Below, one piece after another: positions 52,173-63,652 of a stretch of 64,000 nt of DNA. The stretch covers positions 3,100,001 through 3,164,000 of the forward strand of contig NC_085852.1 in assembly GCF_020906515.1 (NCBI RefSeq), given 5' to 3'. The notes under the pieces were generated by a model. The model made no database searches. It had not been told where the DNA came from and worked only from the letters and a program-made list of their open reading frames with translations. Position 1 is the stretch's first letter, and every line of letters begins with the position of its first letter. This DNA is from Vanrija pseudolonga. Taxonomy: Eukaryota > Basidiomycota > Tremellomycetes > Trichosporonales > Trichosporonaceae. The translations under genes and the position numbers were made by a program.

Positions 52173-54501
52173 TTACTTGGTGTAAGGCTTGGTGGCGTTG
52201 TAGTCCTTGCCGAGGCCGAGAGCCTCAGCGACACGGAAGGCAATGTCAACGTTGCCCATGACACCGCGGAAGAGCTCGTGGCCGGGGCCCCAGGCGTAGA
52301 TGGGGACGTCGACGAGCGAGTGAACGCCCTGGCCCTCGGAGACGTCAAGGTTGCCGGTCATGGCAAAGCCATCGAGGTTGTCGGTGGGGTTGAAGAAGTA
52401 GCCGCTGGCGTTCTTGGTGGCGGGGACACGCTCGTGGTCGACGTTGATGGCAAAGTCCTCGCGCTTGTCGGGGAAGGCGGCCCAGCCGTGGGCAATGGCG
52501 TAGCGGGGGTCCCAGGTGACGGGGAAGCCCTCGCCCTGGGGGCCGGCGTACTCGTCGTGCACGGTGGGGCTGACGCCCTGGGGCACAGTGTAGGCCGAGA
52601 GACCCGAGTTCTGGTACACGCCGACGGCGTTGCGCTTCTTGCGGTCCGAGTTCTGCTCCTTGAGGAACTTGGTGTCGGCCGAGCCGTAGACGTCGAAGCC
52701 GTGGCCGTGGTCGGCGGTGACAACAACAAGGGTCTCGTCGAGCTCGCCAATCTTCTCGAGGTGCTCGAGAGTAGCGCGGACAGTGTCGTCAAGCTCGAGG
52801 AGATCACCGAGGGCGCGGTCAACGTCCTGCACGTGCATCTCCTTGTCGATGAGGGCAGCCTCCGACATGAGCGACCAGCCGGTGCCGCGCTTCTTGGCAC
52901 GCTGCGAGAGGATGTCGATGGCCTTGATGGTCATGTCCTTGAGGCCGGGCTGGTCGTAGGCACCGGCCTTGCCGTCGGGGGTGACGGCGAGGTCGAGCGT
53001 CTTCTTGTAGACGTTCTGGTCGAGCCAGGTCGAGATGTTGCCGCGGGTGAAGATGGCGAGGGCACGGTCGTCGTTGTTGAAGGCGTTGAGCTGAGTCTTG
53101 GTGTAGCCGACCTGGTAGCCAGCCTTGGCCCAGCGGTCGAACTGCGAGATGTTGCCGTTGCCGGGGCCGGGGAGGAAGTTCTCGGCACCACCGCCGAAGA
53201 GGAGGTCAACACCCTGCCAGGGGTACCACGAGTAGTTGCCGGTGATACCGACGAGGTACTGCTCAATGATGGAGGTGTACTGCGAACGCTGCGAAGTGTG
53301 GGTGACGACAGCGGCGGGGGTAGCGTCGGCAATGTACGCCTTGGAGACGATGCCGACCTGGCCACCGGTGATACGGCGGTACATCTCGAAGATGGTCTCG
53401 ACCTTGGCGTTGGCGAAGGCCTTGCCGGTCGAGTCGGTGTAAGCGTTGAGGCCGTTGACAGTCATCTTCTTGCCGGTGAAGAGGGCCGAGGCCGAGTTGG
53501 CCGAGTCGGTGATGAACGAGTCGAGCGAGTGGGTCATCTGGGCACCGTAGGCGGGGGCCTCGTCGAGCTTGAGCTTGGACTTGTACTTGCCGTTGACCGT
53601 CTTGTGGGCGAGGAGACGGGCAGCCGAGATCATGGACGTGGCCATGCCGTCACCGACGAAGAAGATGACGTTCTTGGCCTTGGCCTCGCAGAACTCGAGG
53701 ACCTCCCAGTTGGCCTCGGTCTTCTGGCCATTGTTGTACGAGAGCACGGCCTTGTACTGGCCGGGCTTGTGGAGCTGGACGTTGCGGAACGACTTGGAGA
53801 GAACGTTGACGGGCGTGGGCGCCTTGTTGTCCTGCGCGAACAGGTCCTCGTAGTAGGTGAAGTTGTACTTGTCAACAGCGGGGTCCTCGACCGAGAAGAA
53901 CTTGGTCACGTCGACGAGGTCGCCACCGTCGTGCGAGAGCTGGAAGGTGAACGAAGGGTCGGGCACACCGCCGTTGTAAGCCTCGGAGCCGTTGACGGGC
54001 GCCTGGACCTCGATACGGATGTCAAAGGTCTCTGAGGGAGCGTGTTAGTCGAGTCGCGTCAAGGTATGTTGGGTAGGGCGGGGAGGCCAAGTGTGGCAGG
54101 CTGCATGGCTCGGGAAGGGGTACCCCGTGGTCTGAGGCCGAGGGCCCGACCGGTACGCGACACGGTACTTAAACGCGTCGTAGGTGGGCGGGGAGGCCGT
54201 AGTGGTGTTGGCCCAGCGCGCCAACGCCAACAGCAACAGCCGGTGGGTGTAGACGCGTCGTCGCCCAGCCACCACCCACCCACCCACCCCCACTCCATCA
54301 CCACCACCAACGTCATCACCGTCATTACACCCCCAACCCCAACACACAACACTCACGGCCGGCGATGAAGTCGGCCTGGTCGGGAGGGAAGACACAGCCG
54401 AGCTTGGGGCACGCCGCGGTACGGCGGAAGGTCTGGGCGTTGGCGCCCGTCGCGAGCGCGGCGAGGATGGCCACGGCAGTCGAGAAGCCGAGGGCGACCA
54501 T
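52173..54501 (-). CDS. Alkaline phosphatase, secreted or vacuolar
   Basis: Two exons (54357-54501, 52173-54031) encode 667 residues, separated by a 325-nt intron that is exceptionally long here. The start MVALGFSTAVAILAALATGA then NAQ is a clear signal peptide. A beta-rich N-terminal region (ADFIAGQTFDIRIEVQAPVN) precedes the catalytic fold: NVIFFVGDGMATSMISAARL binds metal, THSLDSFITDSANSASALFT holds the nucleophile Ser, and VVVTADHGHGFDVYG and FPDKREDFAINVDHE carry metal ligands. It hydrolyses phosphomonoesters to release phosphate. No C-terminal GPI signal or membrane span is visible, so a soluble secreted or vacuolar-lumen enzyme is likely. It is divergent from the phosphate transporter gene, across an intergenic region with CACGTG/CACGTT motifs. 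Confidence 0.94.
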
Positions 54502-57168
54502 TTTCAAAGAGTGTGTAGGTGTTGTGTTAGTGTTCTGGGGGTCGTAATGGGGCCTGGTGAGGACCAGTTTTTGTAGCAGGCAGCAGCAGGCAAGCTCACG
54601 GCCGACGGTGCTGCCGCAAGGCAAGGCGACGCAAGGCAAGGCAATGAAAGCCCTGCTTCGGTCGTTCCTGCCCCCTCAGTGTCAGCTTGGCCTGCGGGCC
54701 GCAACTAAGAAACGTGGGCGCGGCCAGTCCACAGATCGTAGTGGTATGGGGTGCTGCATGTGGACGCTGGGGGTGACTTGCTGCGCTATTTCCAGCCTGA
54801 AAGCTTGGCACGGAGAATGAGTTTGTGGTTGTTGACGCAGGCGGCGGAGGCGGCGGCGCAGGTTAGCTACATAGTAGTAGCTCGCGGCTTCCAACCGACG
54901 CTGCGGCCGTCATCGATGGGCCCTGTTCCGGCTTATGGGGGTGGTGGGCTGGCTGGCGCTGGGCGCTGGGCGTTCCAGGAGGATGATGCAGGAGGTGGGC
55001 GACATCAGTCAGTCCAGTCGGCCGGCCGTCAGTGGGTCGTTAGCAGTGAGCGAGCAGCAGCAGGAAGCAAGGCGCGTGGCCCCACGTGCGGCGCAGCGCG
55101 TGGTCAGAAGCTTGTTTCGCGCGGAGGGGACCTGACATCGGTCCGAGCCGACGGTATGGCGCACCGCAGTACGCCTTTGCCCAGGGTCGGCGGCGTCGGA
55201 GCAGAGGGCGTCGCGCCGAGGCATGCATGCCCCGAGGCGGTGGTGAGCATGCAGTGGATGGGCGGAGGAAGAGACGATGTGAGCAAAGGTGGAACAGTTG
55301 ACCCTTGAGCTAACTGAATATGATGGAGTGGAAGGAGTGAGGTGAGGGTTCCAGACTGTCGAAAAGTCTTGGCGCTCGACGAACGTGCATTCTGGTCTGA
55401 TAACTCTGCGAGGCTGCTGCCATCCAGCTCCGCTCGGATCGATGTGCGTCAGAGGCGCCGCAGTTGGAAGCATGCGATCCACAGTGCCAAGACCGCCTCA
55501 GGGGTGTGCAGGGAGTGCAAGTCGAGTCCTTGATCATAGTCGCATGCATGCTTGAAGAAAGAATGAGCGATGAATTGTCTGCCCACTGCGCTGCCACATG
55601 ACCCTTCACGCACGTTTATTGTTGATTTTTGCCAAGAGATTGATAACAAACTCGGTTGCGACACCTTTTGGGACTCAGGCACGATGGCCTCGAGGCGGCT
55701 CGGCTTGGCACGCAGGACTTGAACCTCACGGCGACTGCAGGCCCCCTGCGTAGCGCGCCAGCCCAACGGCAGAGGTATGCATTAACGAGCGGAGTGATCA
55801 GCAGGTGCTATTCATCCTGGTATGGAGTCGAGGAGTCGAGCGAGGACAGCACGGCGCGGCCCCCCGCGTCCACTGACGGGTCCGGTTCCATCGGCAGTCG
55901 GTGCCTCGCTTCTCCGGCTCCATCATGAGAGGTGGGCTCCGCGAACGTGGTTGATGGTATGTCGCCGCACTCCGCCAAGACTTCGGCCGATTATGTTGTT
56001 AGCGAGCGAGCAGCGAGCGGGCGGACGACCAAGTTGTGCGCTAGCCAACGTGCATTCCGGTATTACGCCGTCCTGTGCTCCACACTTGTAGTGTGCTGAT
56101 GAAAGTGGGGTCCATCAGGCGGCGGACAGCGAGCAAAGCAAGCACCGCCTGCCCGCCCGCCGGCAAGCACGCCGCCGGCCCGTGGGGGAGCGCTGACATG
56201 TGTTGTTCAGCCGGACGTGCATCATGCAGTCATCGTCATCCTCGTCGTCATCATGTACCAATGTCATGAAAATCTGGCGCGGCAGGCCATCCCACCGACG
56301 CCGCTGTGCGACCTCGACCACGCGAGGCCCGACAACAGCGGCGAACTAACGGTCCGCAATTGCCAGCCTGTACACGCTAGCTAGGCACCGTTGATCTCCC
56401 GCTGAATGCCAAGCTGCGCATAGTGGGACTGAGCCCACGCCGTCCTCTCGGCGGCGGAGGCGGCGGCGGCGCGGGGTGGAGGGGAGGGGAGGGGGGTGGA
56501 CGGACGGAGCACGGACCGCACCGAGCGCGAAAGGCGGAGGAGATATCGGCCCAATGTCGGTGCCTCTCTATCGCCCGCCCTAGCCCTCCCTGGCACTGTC
56601 ACCCTGGTATGTGTCGCCAGCCGCGCCAGCCAGCCGCCATCCGGCCCGCCTGGCTGCGCAGTCACCACGCTGACACTTGCCTGCGCGCGGAACCAAAGCG
56701 CGCCTAAGAAATGTATGCCAAGAGTCCTCGTCGAGGGGAACAAGCGGCTGCCAAGTGTCTTGAACATCTTGGCTTTATGTAGTGTTGGCTGCGTCGCACG
56801 CTGTCTATCTCCCTCCGCTCGAGACAAGTGAGGAACGTGCTTTCTGATGCTAGTCGCTAGCGAGTCGGGTGAAGTGATGTGCATGCACGTTCGAGCTTTG
56901 GAGTCATGACGGGCAGCGAGAGGCACCTTGTGGAGCGGGGTGGGGCGGTCGTGTGAGCGGGTAGTCGGACATGGTCTTAAGATCAGCATCAGCATGCATG
57001 TCCAAAGTTTTCCCCCATCAGCACGCCACTGCTTGCCATCTCAGCAGACAGCACCGAGTGACGACAAAAGGCAAACTCGACGCCGACTAAAGACAAAACC
57101 GCCTCCCAAGCGGACACACTTGAAGCCACACCGACGACGACACGCCGCCACGCGCGCACACCATCACA
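54502..57168. promoter_or_regulatory. Divergent 2.7 kb promoter region between alkaline phosphatase and phosphate transporter
   Basis: No gene seen on either strand. Pho4-type motifs: CACGTG at 55083-55088 and CACGTT (either strand) at 54711-54716, 55382-55387, 55611-55616, 55944-55949, 56047-56052, 56834-56839 and 56886-56891. In yeasts Pho4 binds CACGTG strongly and CACGTT weakly to induce phosphate genes. Seven half-strength sites in 2.7 kb are only modestly above what a GC-rich sequence gives by chance, so the value rests on the pairing of the two target genes. Confidence 0.5.
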
Positions 57169-59001
57169 ATGGCCTACCTCCACCAGTACGACTACATCTT
57201 CGCCATCTGTCTCCTCTTCTCGGCTCTTGACGCTTACAACATTGGTGCCAACGATGTCGCCAAGTGAGTCGCCACAGCGGGCGGGTGCCCCTGGTGCCCG
57301 CCACATTCCGCACCGAAATCCACCACTGACACCCCACCCAGCTCGTTCGCCACTTCGGTCTCGTCCAAGTCTCTTACCATGACTCAGGCCGTCATCCTCG
57401 CCGGTATCTGCGAGTTCCTTGGCGCTGTCCTTGTCGGTGCCAAGGTCGCCGGCACCATCAAGAACGGTATCATCTCGCTCTCGGCCTTCAAGGGCAACGC
57501 CGGCATTGAGATGCTCGCCTTCACCTGCGCTCTTGCTTGCTCGGCTACCTGGCTCATGATCGCCACGCGCAACTCGTGGCCCGTCTCGACCACCTACTCG
57601 CTCGTCTCTGCCCTCGCCGGTGTCGGTGTCGCGCTTAACGGCCCCAAGGCCGTCCAGTGGGGCTGGAACAACGGCAAGGGTCTCGGCACAATCTTTGCCG
57701 GCATGGCCATCGCCCCCTCCATCGCCGCCGGCTTCGGTGCCACCGTCTACCTCCTCACCAAGTACATTGTCCTTGTCCGCAAGAACGCCATCAAGTGGGG
57801 TCTCGCCGTCGCCCCCGTCTACTTCTTCACCGTGACCGCCGTCCTCACCATGTCGATCGTGTACAAGGGCTCGCCTTCGCTCAAGCTCGACAAGCTCCCT
57901 AAGACCACGATCGCCCTCGCCATCGTGCTCACCTCGCTGGTTGTCGCCATCCTCTCCACCATCTTCTGGATGCCCTACGTCTACTGCAAGGTCGTCCGCA
58001 AGGACCACACCCTCAAGTGGTACCACTTCTTCCTCGGCCCTCTCCTCTGGAGCCGCAAGGCCCCCGACGCCCCCGCCGACGCCGACCACCAGTTCGTCCC
58101 CGACTACCGCATCCACACCAACGGCGGCCACGACTCGGCCGCTGCCGCCCCCGCTACCCGCACCTCGTCGAACGGCACTGAGGGCCACCTCGAGTCCGAG
58201 GAGAAGGTCAAGGACCTCGAGGCCGGCTCTGCCGACCAGCCCATCCGCCGCAACGTCCCCCTTGCCGAGGTCGAGCAGAAGGACGTCAAGTACGGCTTCC
58301 GTAACCCCGCCCCTCTTGAGGGCCTCTTCATCCTCCCCTCCAACCTCTGGAAGATCGTCTCGCAGTGGATTCCCTACTACCTCACCCGTGGTATTCTCTT
58401 CGACGTTCACGCCGCCCAGGTCGGCCAGGGTGCCGATGGTGAACGCATCCACGAAATGCACGCCTCGGCCACCGTCTACGACAACGAGATTGAGCACATG
58501 TACTCGTTCCTCCAGGTTCTCACTGCTTGCACCAACTCGTTCGCCCACGGCTCCAACGATGTCGCCAACGCCGTCGGCCCCTTCGCCGCTGTCTACTACG
58601 TCTGGTCGGAGGGTGTCATCACCCCCAAGGACACCCCTACCCCCACCTGGATTCTCGCCTTTGGTGGTATTTGGATTGTCATCGGTCTCGCTACCTACGG
58701 TTACAACATCATGATGGCCCTCGGCAACCGTCTTACCATGCACTCGCCCTCGCGTGGTTTCTCGATGGAGCTCGGCTCGTCCATCACTGTCCTCCTCGCC
58801 TCGCAGTACGGTATCCCCGTCTCCACCACCATGTGCATTGCCGGTTCGACCGCTGGTGTCGGTATCTGCTCGGGTGGCTTCAAGGCCGTCAACTGGCGCG
58901 CGTTCGGCTGGATTCTTCTCGGTTGGGTTCTCACCGTCCCCATCGCCGGTACCGCTGCCGGCTGTCTCCTCGCCCTCTTCATCAACGCCCCTCACTGGTA
59001 A
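57169..59001 (+). CDS. PHO89: PiT-family phosphate transporter (PHO89-type Na+/H+-phosphate symporter)
   Basis: Two exons (57169-57263, 57342-59001; 78-nt intron) encode 584 residues. The duplicated PiT signature is complete: ALDAYNIGANDVANSFATSV (spanning the splice junction) in the first half and TNSFAHGSNDVANAVGPFAA in the second. About ten membrane segments are visible (AVILAGICEFLGAVLVGAKV; MLAFTCALACSATWLMIATR; ITVLLASQYGIPVSTTMCIA). A central charged loop (EEKVKDLEAGSADQP) is cytosolic in the family. It imports phosphate at the plasma membrane with sodium or protons. Codon use is strikingly biased to C-ending and GGT/GCC codons compared with neighbours, a sign of high expression. It is placed head to head with alkaline phosphatase. 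Confidence 0.97.
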
Positions 59002-59305
59002 TCTGTGCTGCCACTCGGGCAGTGCCTCGCACACACACACCTCCATAGACTCTCTCTCTCTACTATTCTCGGGTTTCCTACATATAAAACACCGATGTAT
59101 TCTTGCATTGCTACCAAGAGACGTGAGGGTCGGGGTCGCAGGTCGCAGGCAGCTCATCTGACTTCTGCTACTCAAGTATCGCTGCATACTAGATGTGATT
59201 CAGGCTGCAGTTGGATGAAAGCGTATCTACAACTCGTTCTTGGATGGTGACACGCAGATGGATTTTGATGTTGATTGATGATGCCACGTGGCTCGCTACT
59301 GGCCA
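59002..59305. other. Intergenic, 304 bases
   Basis: Convergent space between PHO89 and tandem-array copy 1. A CT/TC repeat near 59050-59062 and a TACATATAAA near 59080 are seen; no gene. Confidence 0.5.
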
Positions 59306-60385
59306 TCACTTGGCAGTGCGGCGGCGCTTGGGAGAACGGTGGGTGCCACTCTCGTCCTTGGGGTCATAGACAACCGTGAGGGGCGTCTCGCTGCGCTCAA
59401 AGTTGTTGCCGCCATACGTCGTGCCACGCCCATTATCGATCAGGCGGAGGCTGCGGCGAAGAGCGGGTTGGGCACGTGGACCACCTCCGCCGCCACCGAT
59501 CTCGAACACAGTGAAGCCGTTGCGCGTGAGAGCGTTGCCCGTGCCATACTGGCATGAGCCACCCGCCCTCGCATTCGCCGCACTTACCTTGAACACGACA
59601 GCGCCCTCGGGAATGCTCTCATCGGCCTTGAACGGGGCCCTGTTGGTAGGCATGGTGGGGCCAATGACGCTGCCGTCGACGTACAGGTCGGTGCCGATGC
59701 GCTCCTTGGCCCCCTCGTCGAGGATGCCGAGCGGCTTCTGGCCGGTACACGACGGCGGGGACATCTTCCACGGCGCAAGCTTGCCGCCCTCAAGCGTAAC
59801 CGTGATGGAGCCATAGTAGCGGAGCTGCTTGGGCGTAGGGCCGTTCACGATGAATAGCTGGGCGGGTGTCAGTTGCAGGCCTAGCCGGCACGGCTTACGA
59901 GCGGCGAGAACTTGTAGTTGCGGTCATAGTGGACCCCGTCGCAGTCGCGGTCGACCCATCTCGAGTCGCGCAGAACAGTCGCCTTGTGCCCAGCGCGCGG
60001 AATACCAAGCTTACGCCCGTCAATGACGGACTCCATCTTCAGGTCAAAGTCGATGAGACGAGGGGCGCGAGCCACGATGCGGAAGGGCTGTGTCGTCAGT
60101 TTCGGTGCGCAGCAGGCGGTGGCAACACGCAGCACCCACGCGCTCGACGTCCACCTCGGCGACCTCGACGTAGACGACGCGCAGGTCGCGGTTGCCCGTG
60201 CGCTCGGCCGAGATGAAGTCGGGGTTGTGCTCGGCTGGGTGGTGTCAGTGCGGTGGGCTGGCGGTCAGGCTCACTGATCGCGCCGTCCGCATTCTCGTAC
60301 TCGAGGGACACCTGAGGTCAGCTGCTTGGCAACGCACCCTGCAGCTCACCTCCCAATCGCGCCAGAAGCCGTTCTTGATCTTCAT
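59306..60385 (-). CDS. Tandem orphan family, copy 1 (apparently intact)
   Basis: Not recognised. Six exons (60350-60385, 60275-60311, 60140-60234, 59899-60087, 59588-59857, 59306-59548) encode 289 residues. The first exon, MKIKNGFWRDWE, is followed by VSLEYENADG, then FISAERTGNRDLRVVYVEV, PFRIVARAPRLIDFDLKME, RYYGSITVTLEGGKLAPWKM, GQKPLGILDEGAKERIGTDL and EGAVVFKYGTGNAL. The C-terminus (LTVVYDPKDESGTHRSPKRR) is basic, as if nuclear. The layout of a strand-rich domain with an inner 'vDG' turn recalls the fungal DUF7918-type proteins, but I cannot confirm this. The other two copies share every intron position. All lie on the same strand in tandem. Confidence 0.8.
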
Positions 60386-60869
60386 TGTCGGGTTGTGTGA
60401 ATTGGTGGTGTAGTGAGAGAGTGAGTGAGGGGAGGTGAAAGTTGGAAGTCGAGGGGCGGACGAGACATGAGCGCGGCGAGGAGAGATCGGCGCTCGTGCC
60501 CAGCCGCTGATCCGCCGATTGACACGTGGCCTCGCAGCCACGAGGCTCGAACACATGAGGCAGGTGCATGGTCTCGTGGGTCTTAGAGCTGTTGCAGGCG
60601 TACTGGATGATGCAAGGGCACAGGTGCACCAAAGTGACCAGCGAGGGTGACTGTGGCGTTGCGGCTCAATGTGGATGGACACGGTTGTTACATGACGTCT
60701 CTCTGTACTGGGGCTTATACTAACTCTTTCGATGATATACAGGGATCTGTTTACTAATGGAGCTTACACACATGATGATTGGACTGGTATCGCGATGAAT
60801 GGGAGGATGCGTTATGGAGATGACGGTGATGACGGAGGTCCCGCCTGGGGAGGGATGTATGCCACGAGC
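60386..60869. other. Intergenic, 484 bases, between tandem copies 1 and 2
   Basis: Upstream region of copy 1 and downstream of copy 2. No gene or repeat seen. Confidence 0.5.
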
Positions 60870-62047
60870 CTACTCCAGCTCGCTGTCGGAATCCTCGTCC
60901 GACGCCGCGTTGTCAGACGAGCTCGAAGAGTCCTCAATAGTAAAGTTGACGTCGATGAGAATGTCTTGGAGGTTGCTGGGGCTGATCCCGTCGTCATCCT
61001 CGGGGTCGTAGATGACGGTGAGCGGGTTGGGGTTGGCCTTGAACTCCTTGCCGCCGTAAGAGGACTTGGTCAGGCCACGAACTGGACCGGTCTTAACGGC
61101 AACTCGCTTGTGGTATGGGTGAGGGCGAGCGCTGGTGGCGGTGACTGAGGGAAGAATCCCGTTCTTCACGAGCATGGCCCTCGTGCCGTACTTATGAGTG
61201 AGATTTAGATGCGACCGTGAAACTCACCTTGAACACAACGGTGGCTGTAGGGATCGCCATGTTCCTCGTGTAAGGGTAACGATCCTCCGTGGGTGGAGCA
61301 AGGCCAGCAACTTTCCCGTCCACGAACGCGTCCGTTGTCTGGTCTTGAATCGCCTTGTCGAGAATACCGAGAGGCTTCTTGCCAGTGGATTTAGTCTTCC
61401 TAGTGAAACTTTCTTCACCGTGTCCAGCTTCGAGTACGACAACAATGGAGCCGTAAAACAGATGCTCTCTCGGGAGGGGGCCATCTTCAATGAAGAGCTG
61501 CACTTGTCAGACACAGAATGTATTCCACAAAACGAATGTGACTTACAATAGGGGAAAACTTGTAGTTCATTTCGTACAGGTTGCCGCACTGTTCGTCCAC
61601 CCACTCGCAATCCTCCACCTTGTTGCTTGCCTTATCAGCAGTCAATGCAATGATCCCATTGTTGAGCTGGCGCCCATCGATGGTTGACTGAATGGTGGTG
61701 TCGAATCGGGGAAGGGCACCAGTAGTGTTCTTGGCAACAATGCGGAACGGCTGATAAAACCAGCGCCCCGACGTCAGCGCCAATGACAGGACACAGTGGG
61801 ACTTACACGTTCATAAGTCACTTCAGCGTAAGCCACATCCAGGGGCCTGTTGCCAGTGCGCTCTGCCGAAAGGTGTTCGGGACAGTGCTCAACTGTTTGT
61901 GTCAGCTCGCCAAGGTGCGCCTTCCTTCAACCCAATGATGCGCTTCTTGTCGTCCATGTACTCGAGGTACACCTGCCATTAGCATGCTACAATGCCGGCG
62001 CTTCTCACCTCCCAGTCGCGCCAGTACCCAGTGCTAGTTATCTTCAT
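60870..62047 (-). CDS. Tandem orphan family, copy 2 (second-intron donor not canonical)
   Basis: Same architecture as copies 1 and 3: MKITSTGYWRDWE, VYLEYMDDKKRII, EHLSAERTGNRPLDVAYAEV, PFRIVAKNTTGALPRFD, CGNLYEMNYKFSPI, HLFYGSIVVVLEAG, GKKPLGILDKAI, VVFKYGTRAMLVKNGIL and an acidic Ser/Glu tail (SSSSSDNAASDEDSDSELE) that copies 1 and 3 lack. Introns sit at 61973-62008, 61751-61806, 61498-61546 and 61191-61227. The second intron of the family, expected near 61895-61935, has a normal acceptor but no GT at the position where copies 1 and 3 have theirs. Read through, the frame stops early. Either a rare donor is used, or the gene is decaying. The coding remainder is well preserved, arguing for recent change or unusual splicing. 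Confidence 0.65.
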
Positions 62048-62604
62048 ACTTGATGGAGTTGTGGTTGGTGGTGCGGTGGTGTAAGTTGAAAGCGAGGTGA
62101 AGTGGAAGAAAGAGAAAGTGAGGGAGGGGGTGGTGAGTTTAAATACCCCGCCTGGTGGGGTGCGAGTTCGAGGAAGCCGAGGAAGGTGAGGAAGGCGAAG
62201 CCTGTCGTCGGGGTCAAGGGCGGCGCGTACCCATGAGCTCTTGAGTACACGTTATGGATGTCAGTGGTCAAGCAAACATGCGGGGAGGCAACGCAGAGCG
62301 CTTGAGCACCTGGCTCAACCTTAGACTTGACGGCTGTCAAGTCACGCTGGAACACTAGGTGCATGTATATCATACCCTAGGAGATTACTTGTATGGGCAG
62401 TGGCTCAGAGAGTGATATTACGATGACTCCATGTGGACAGTGGCGAGTCGGTGATGGTTTCTGAACGGGTCTTGTTGCTGCACTTGCACAGGGTTGGGCT
62501 GGCGCGCTTCGATGATCGCCAGACGAGTTTGAGATGTTGGTCGATGTCAGAGGGCCTAAACATTCGTCGACGACGAGATGCAGTAACCCCCTGCAATACA
62601 GGGC
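62048..62604. other. Intergenic, 557 bases, between tandem copies 2 and 3
   Basis: Upstream region of copy 2, downstream of copy 3. The 62100-62160 segment (AGAAAGTGAGGGAGGGGGTGG) is purine-rich; no gene seen. Confidence 0.5.
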
Positions 62605-63652
62605 CTACGAGTCGTAGTGAACCTCCGGGTCGTAAATGACCGTGAGAGGGTTGGGACCGGGCTTGAACGTCTTGCCGCCGTAGGAGGTCGTGGGCGACGT
62701 CTTTGAGGGCTTGGGCGACGAGGAATCGACTTGGTAGCCAACCGTGTTCGAGATGACCCCATTCTTCACGAGCATAGCCCTGGTTCCATACTGGTGCGTC
62801 AGACACACGGCGGTCGTGGTCAGCAGATAGACTCACCTTGAATACAACGGTGGCCTTGGGGATGCTATGGTTGCGCTTATAGTTGGAGTAGACCCCGGAG
62901 GGCTGAGTGCGATAGAGGACATTTCCATCCACATACACGTCGGTGGTCCGCTCCTTCACCGAGATGTCAGAATACCGAGAGGCTTCCTACCGGTGCAGCG
63001 GGGGCCTGTCATCACTGGCACACCACCCGTGCCGGCCTCGAGGTTGACAATGACCGAGCCATAGTAGAGAAGCTCTTTTGGGATTGGCCCGTCCTCCATG
63101 AAGAGCTGCATGACGTGAGCAATTCATGGCGATCCTCCTTTCGCTGGGTCAACTTACAAGGGAGGAGAACTTGTAGTTCATGTCGTACAGCTCTCCACAA
63201 TGCTTGTCCACCCATCTTTCGTGCTGCACTTCGGTTTTGTCCGACACCTGGTGGTACAAACGACTGTTGCCAAGCTCACGACCGTCGATGATGGCACTAA
63301 TAACGGTGTCGTGAGTGATAACCGCTCCTGGCGGCTTTTTGGCGACGATACGGAAGGGCTGGTGATCAGAGTTGGTATACGAGTTGCGCAATGTTTGACG
63401 GATTGCTCACAATCTCGCAGTCCACTTCGGCGTAGACAACATCCATGGGCCGATTGCCAGTACGCTCTGCCGACAGGTCGTCGGGAGCGTGCTCAGCTGC
63501 TCGAATCAGGACCGTCAAGTCATGTGGGGACTTCTTCTCCCTCACGGATACGCTTCTTGTCGAGGTACTCGAGGTAGACCTAGATTCAGCTCCTCCCGAG
63601 GTTCGTCGCTTACCTCCCAGTCGCGCCAGTAACCAGTGCTGGTGACCTTCAT
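62605..63652 (-). pseudogene. Tandem orphan family, copy 3 (single-base frameshift near 62968)
   Basis: Exons one to four are intact (63614-63652, 63546-63579, 63411-63496, 63158-63358; 360 bases in frame): MKVTSTGYWRDWE, VYLEYLDKKRIP, PDDLSAERTGNRPMDVVYAE, PFRIVAKKPPGAVITHD, GELYDMNYKFSSL. Exon five begins LFMEDGPIPKELLYYGSVIV and reaches GRKPLGIL. There the reading shifts by one base: the next frame goes on with DISVKERTTDVYVDGNV and KATVVFK, exactly where copies 1 and 2 continue. Downstream, YGTRAMLVKNGVISNTVGYQ to NPLTVIYDPE is again like copy 2. So the copy is either a very young pseudogene or carries a sequencing error; splicing cannot rescue the frame by any GT-AG pair I could find. 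Confidence 0.7.

Noticed and set aside
52077-54035. 652-codon plus-strand frame opposite alkaline phosphatase
   Set aside because: Gly/Val/Asp/Glu-rich mirror of a highly biased gene, no domain; the phosphatase motifs on the minus strand are decisive.
55640-55760. tRNA on the minus strand, suggested by a B-box-like GGTTCAAGTCC (complement of 55715-55725) and a GGCGCGC/GCGTGCC pair
   Set aside because: The T-stem pairs only three bases, the paired ends enclose just 54 bases, and there is no anticodon arm. Judged a chance match.
56989-59187. 732-codon minus-strand frame opposite the phosphate transporter
   Set aside because: Same antisense effect; the plus strand has the PiT signatures and its intron.
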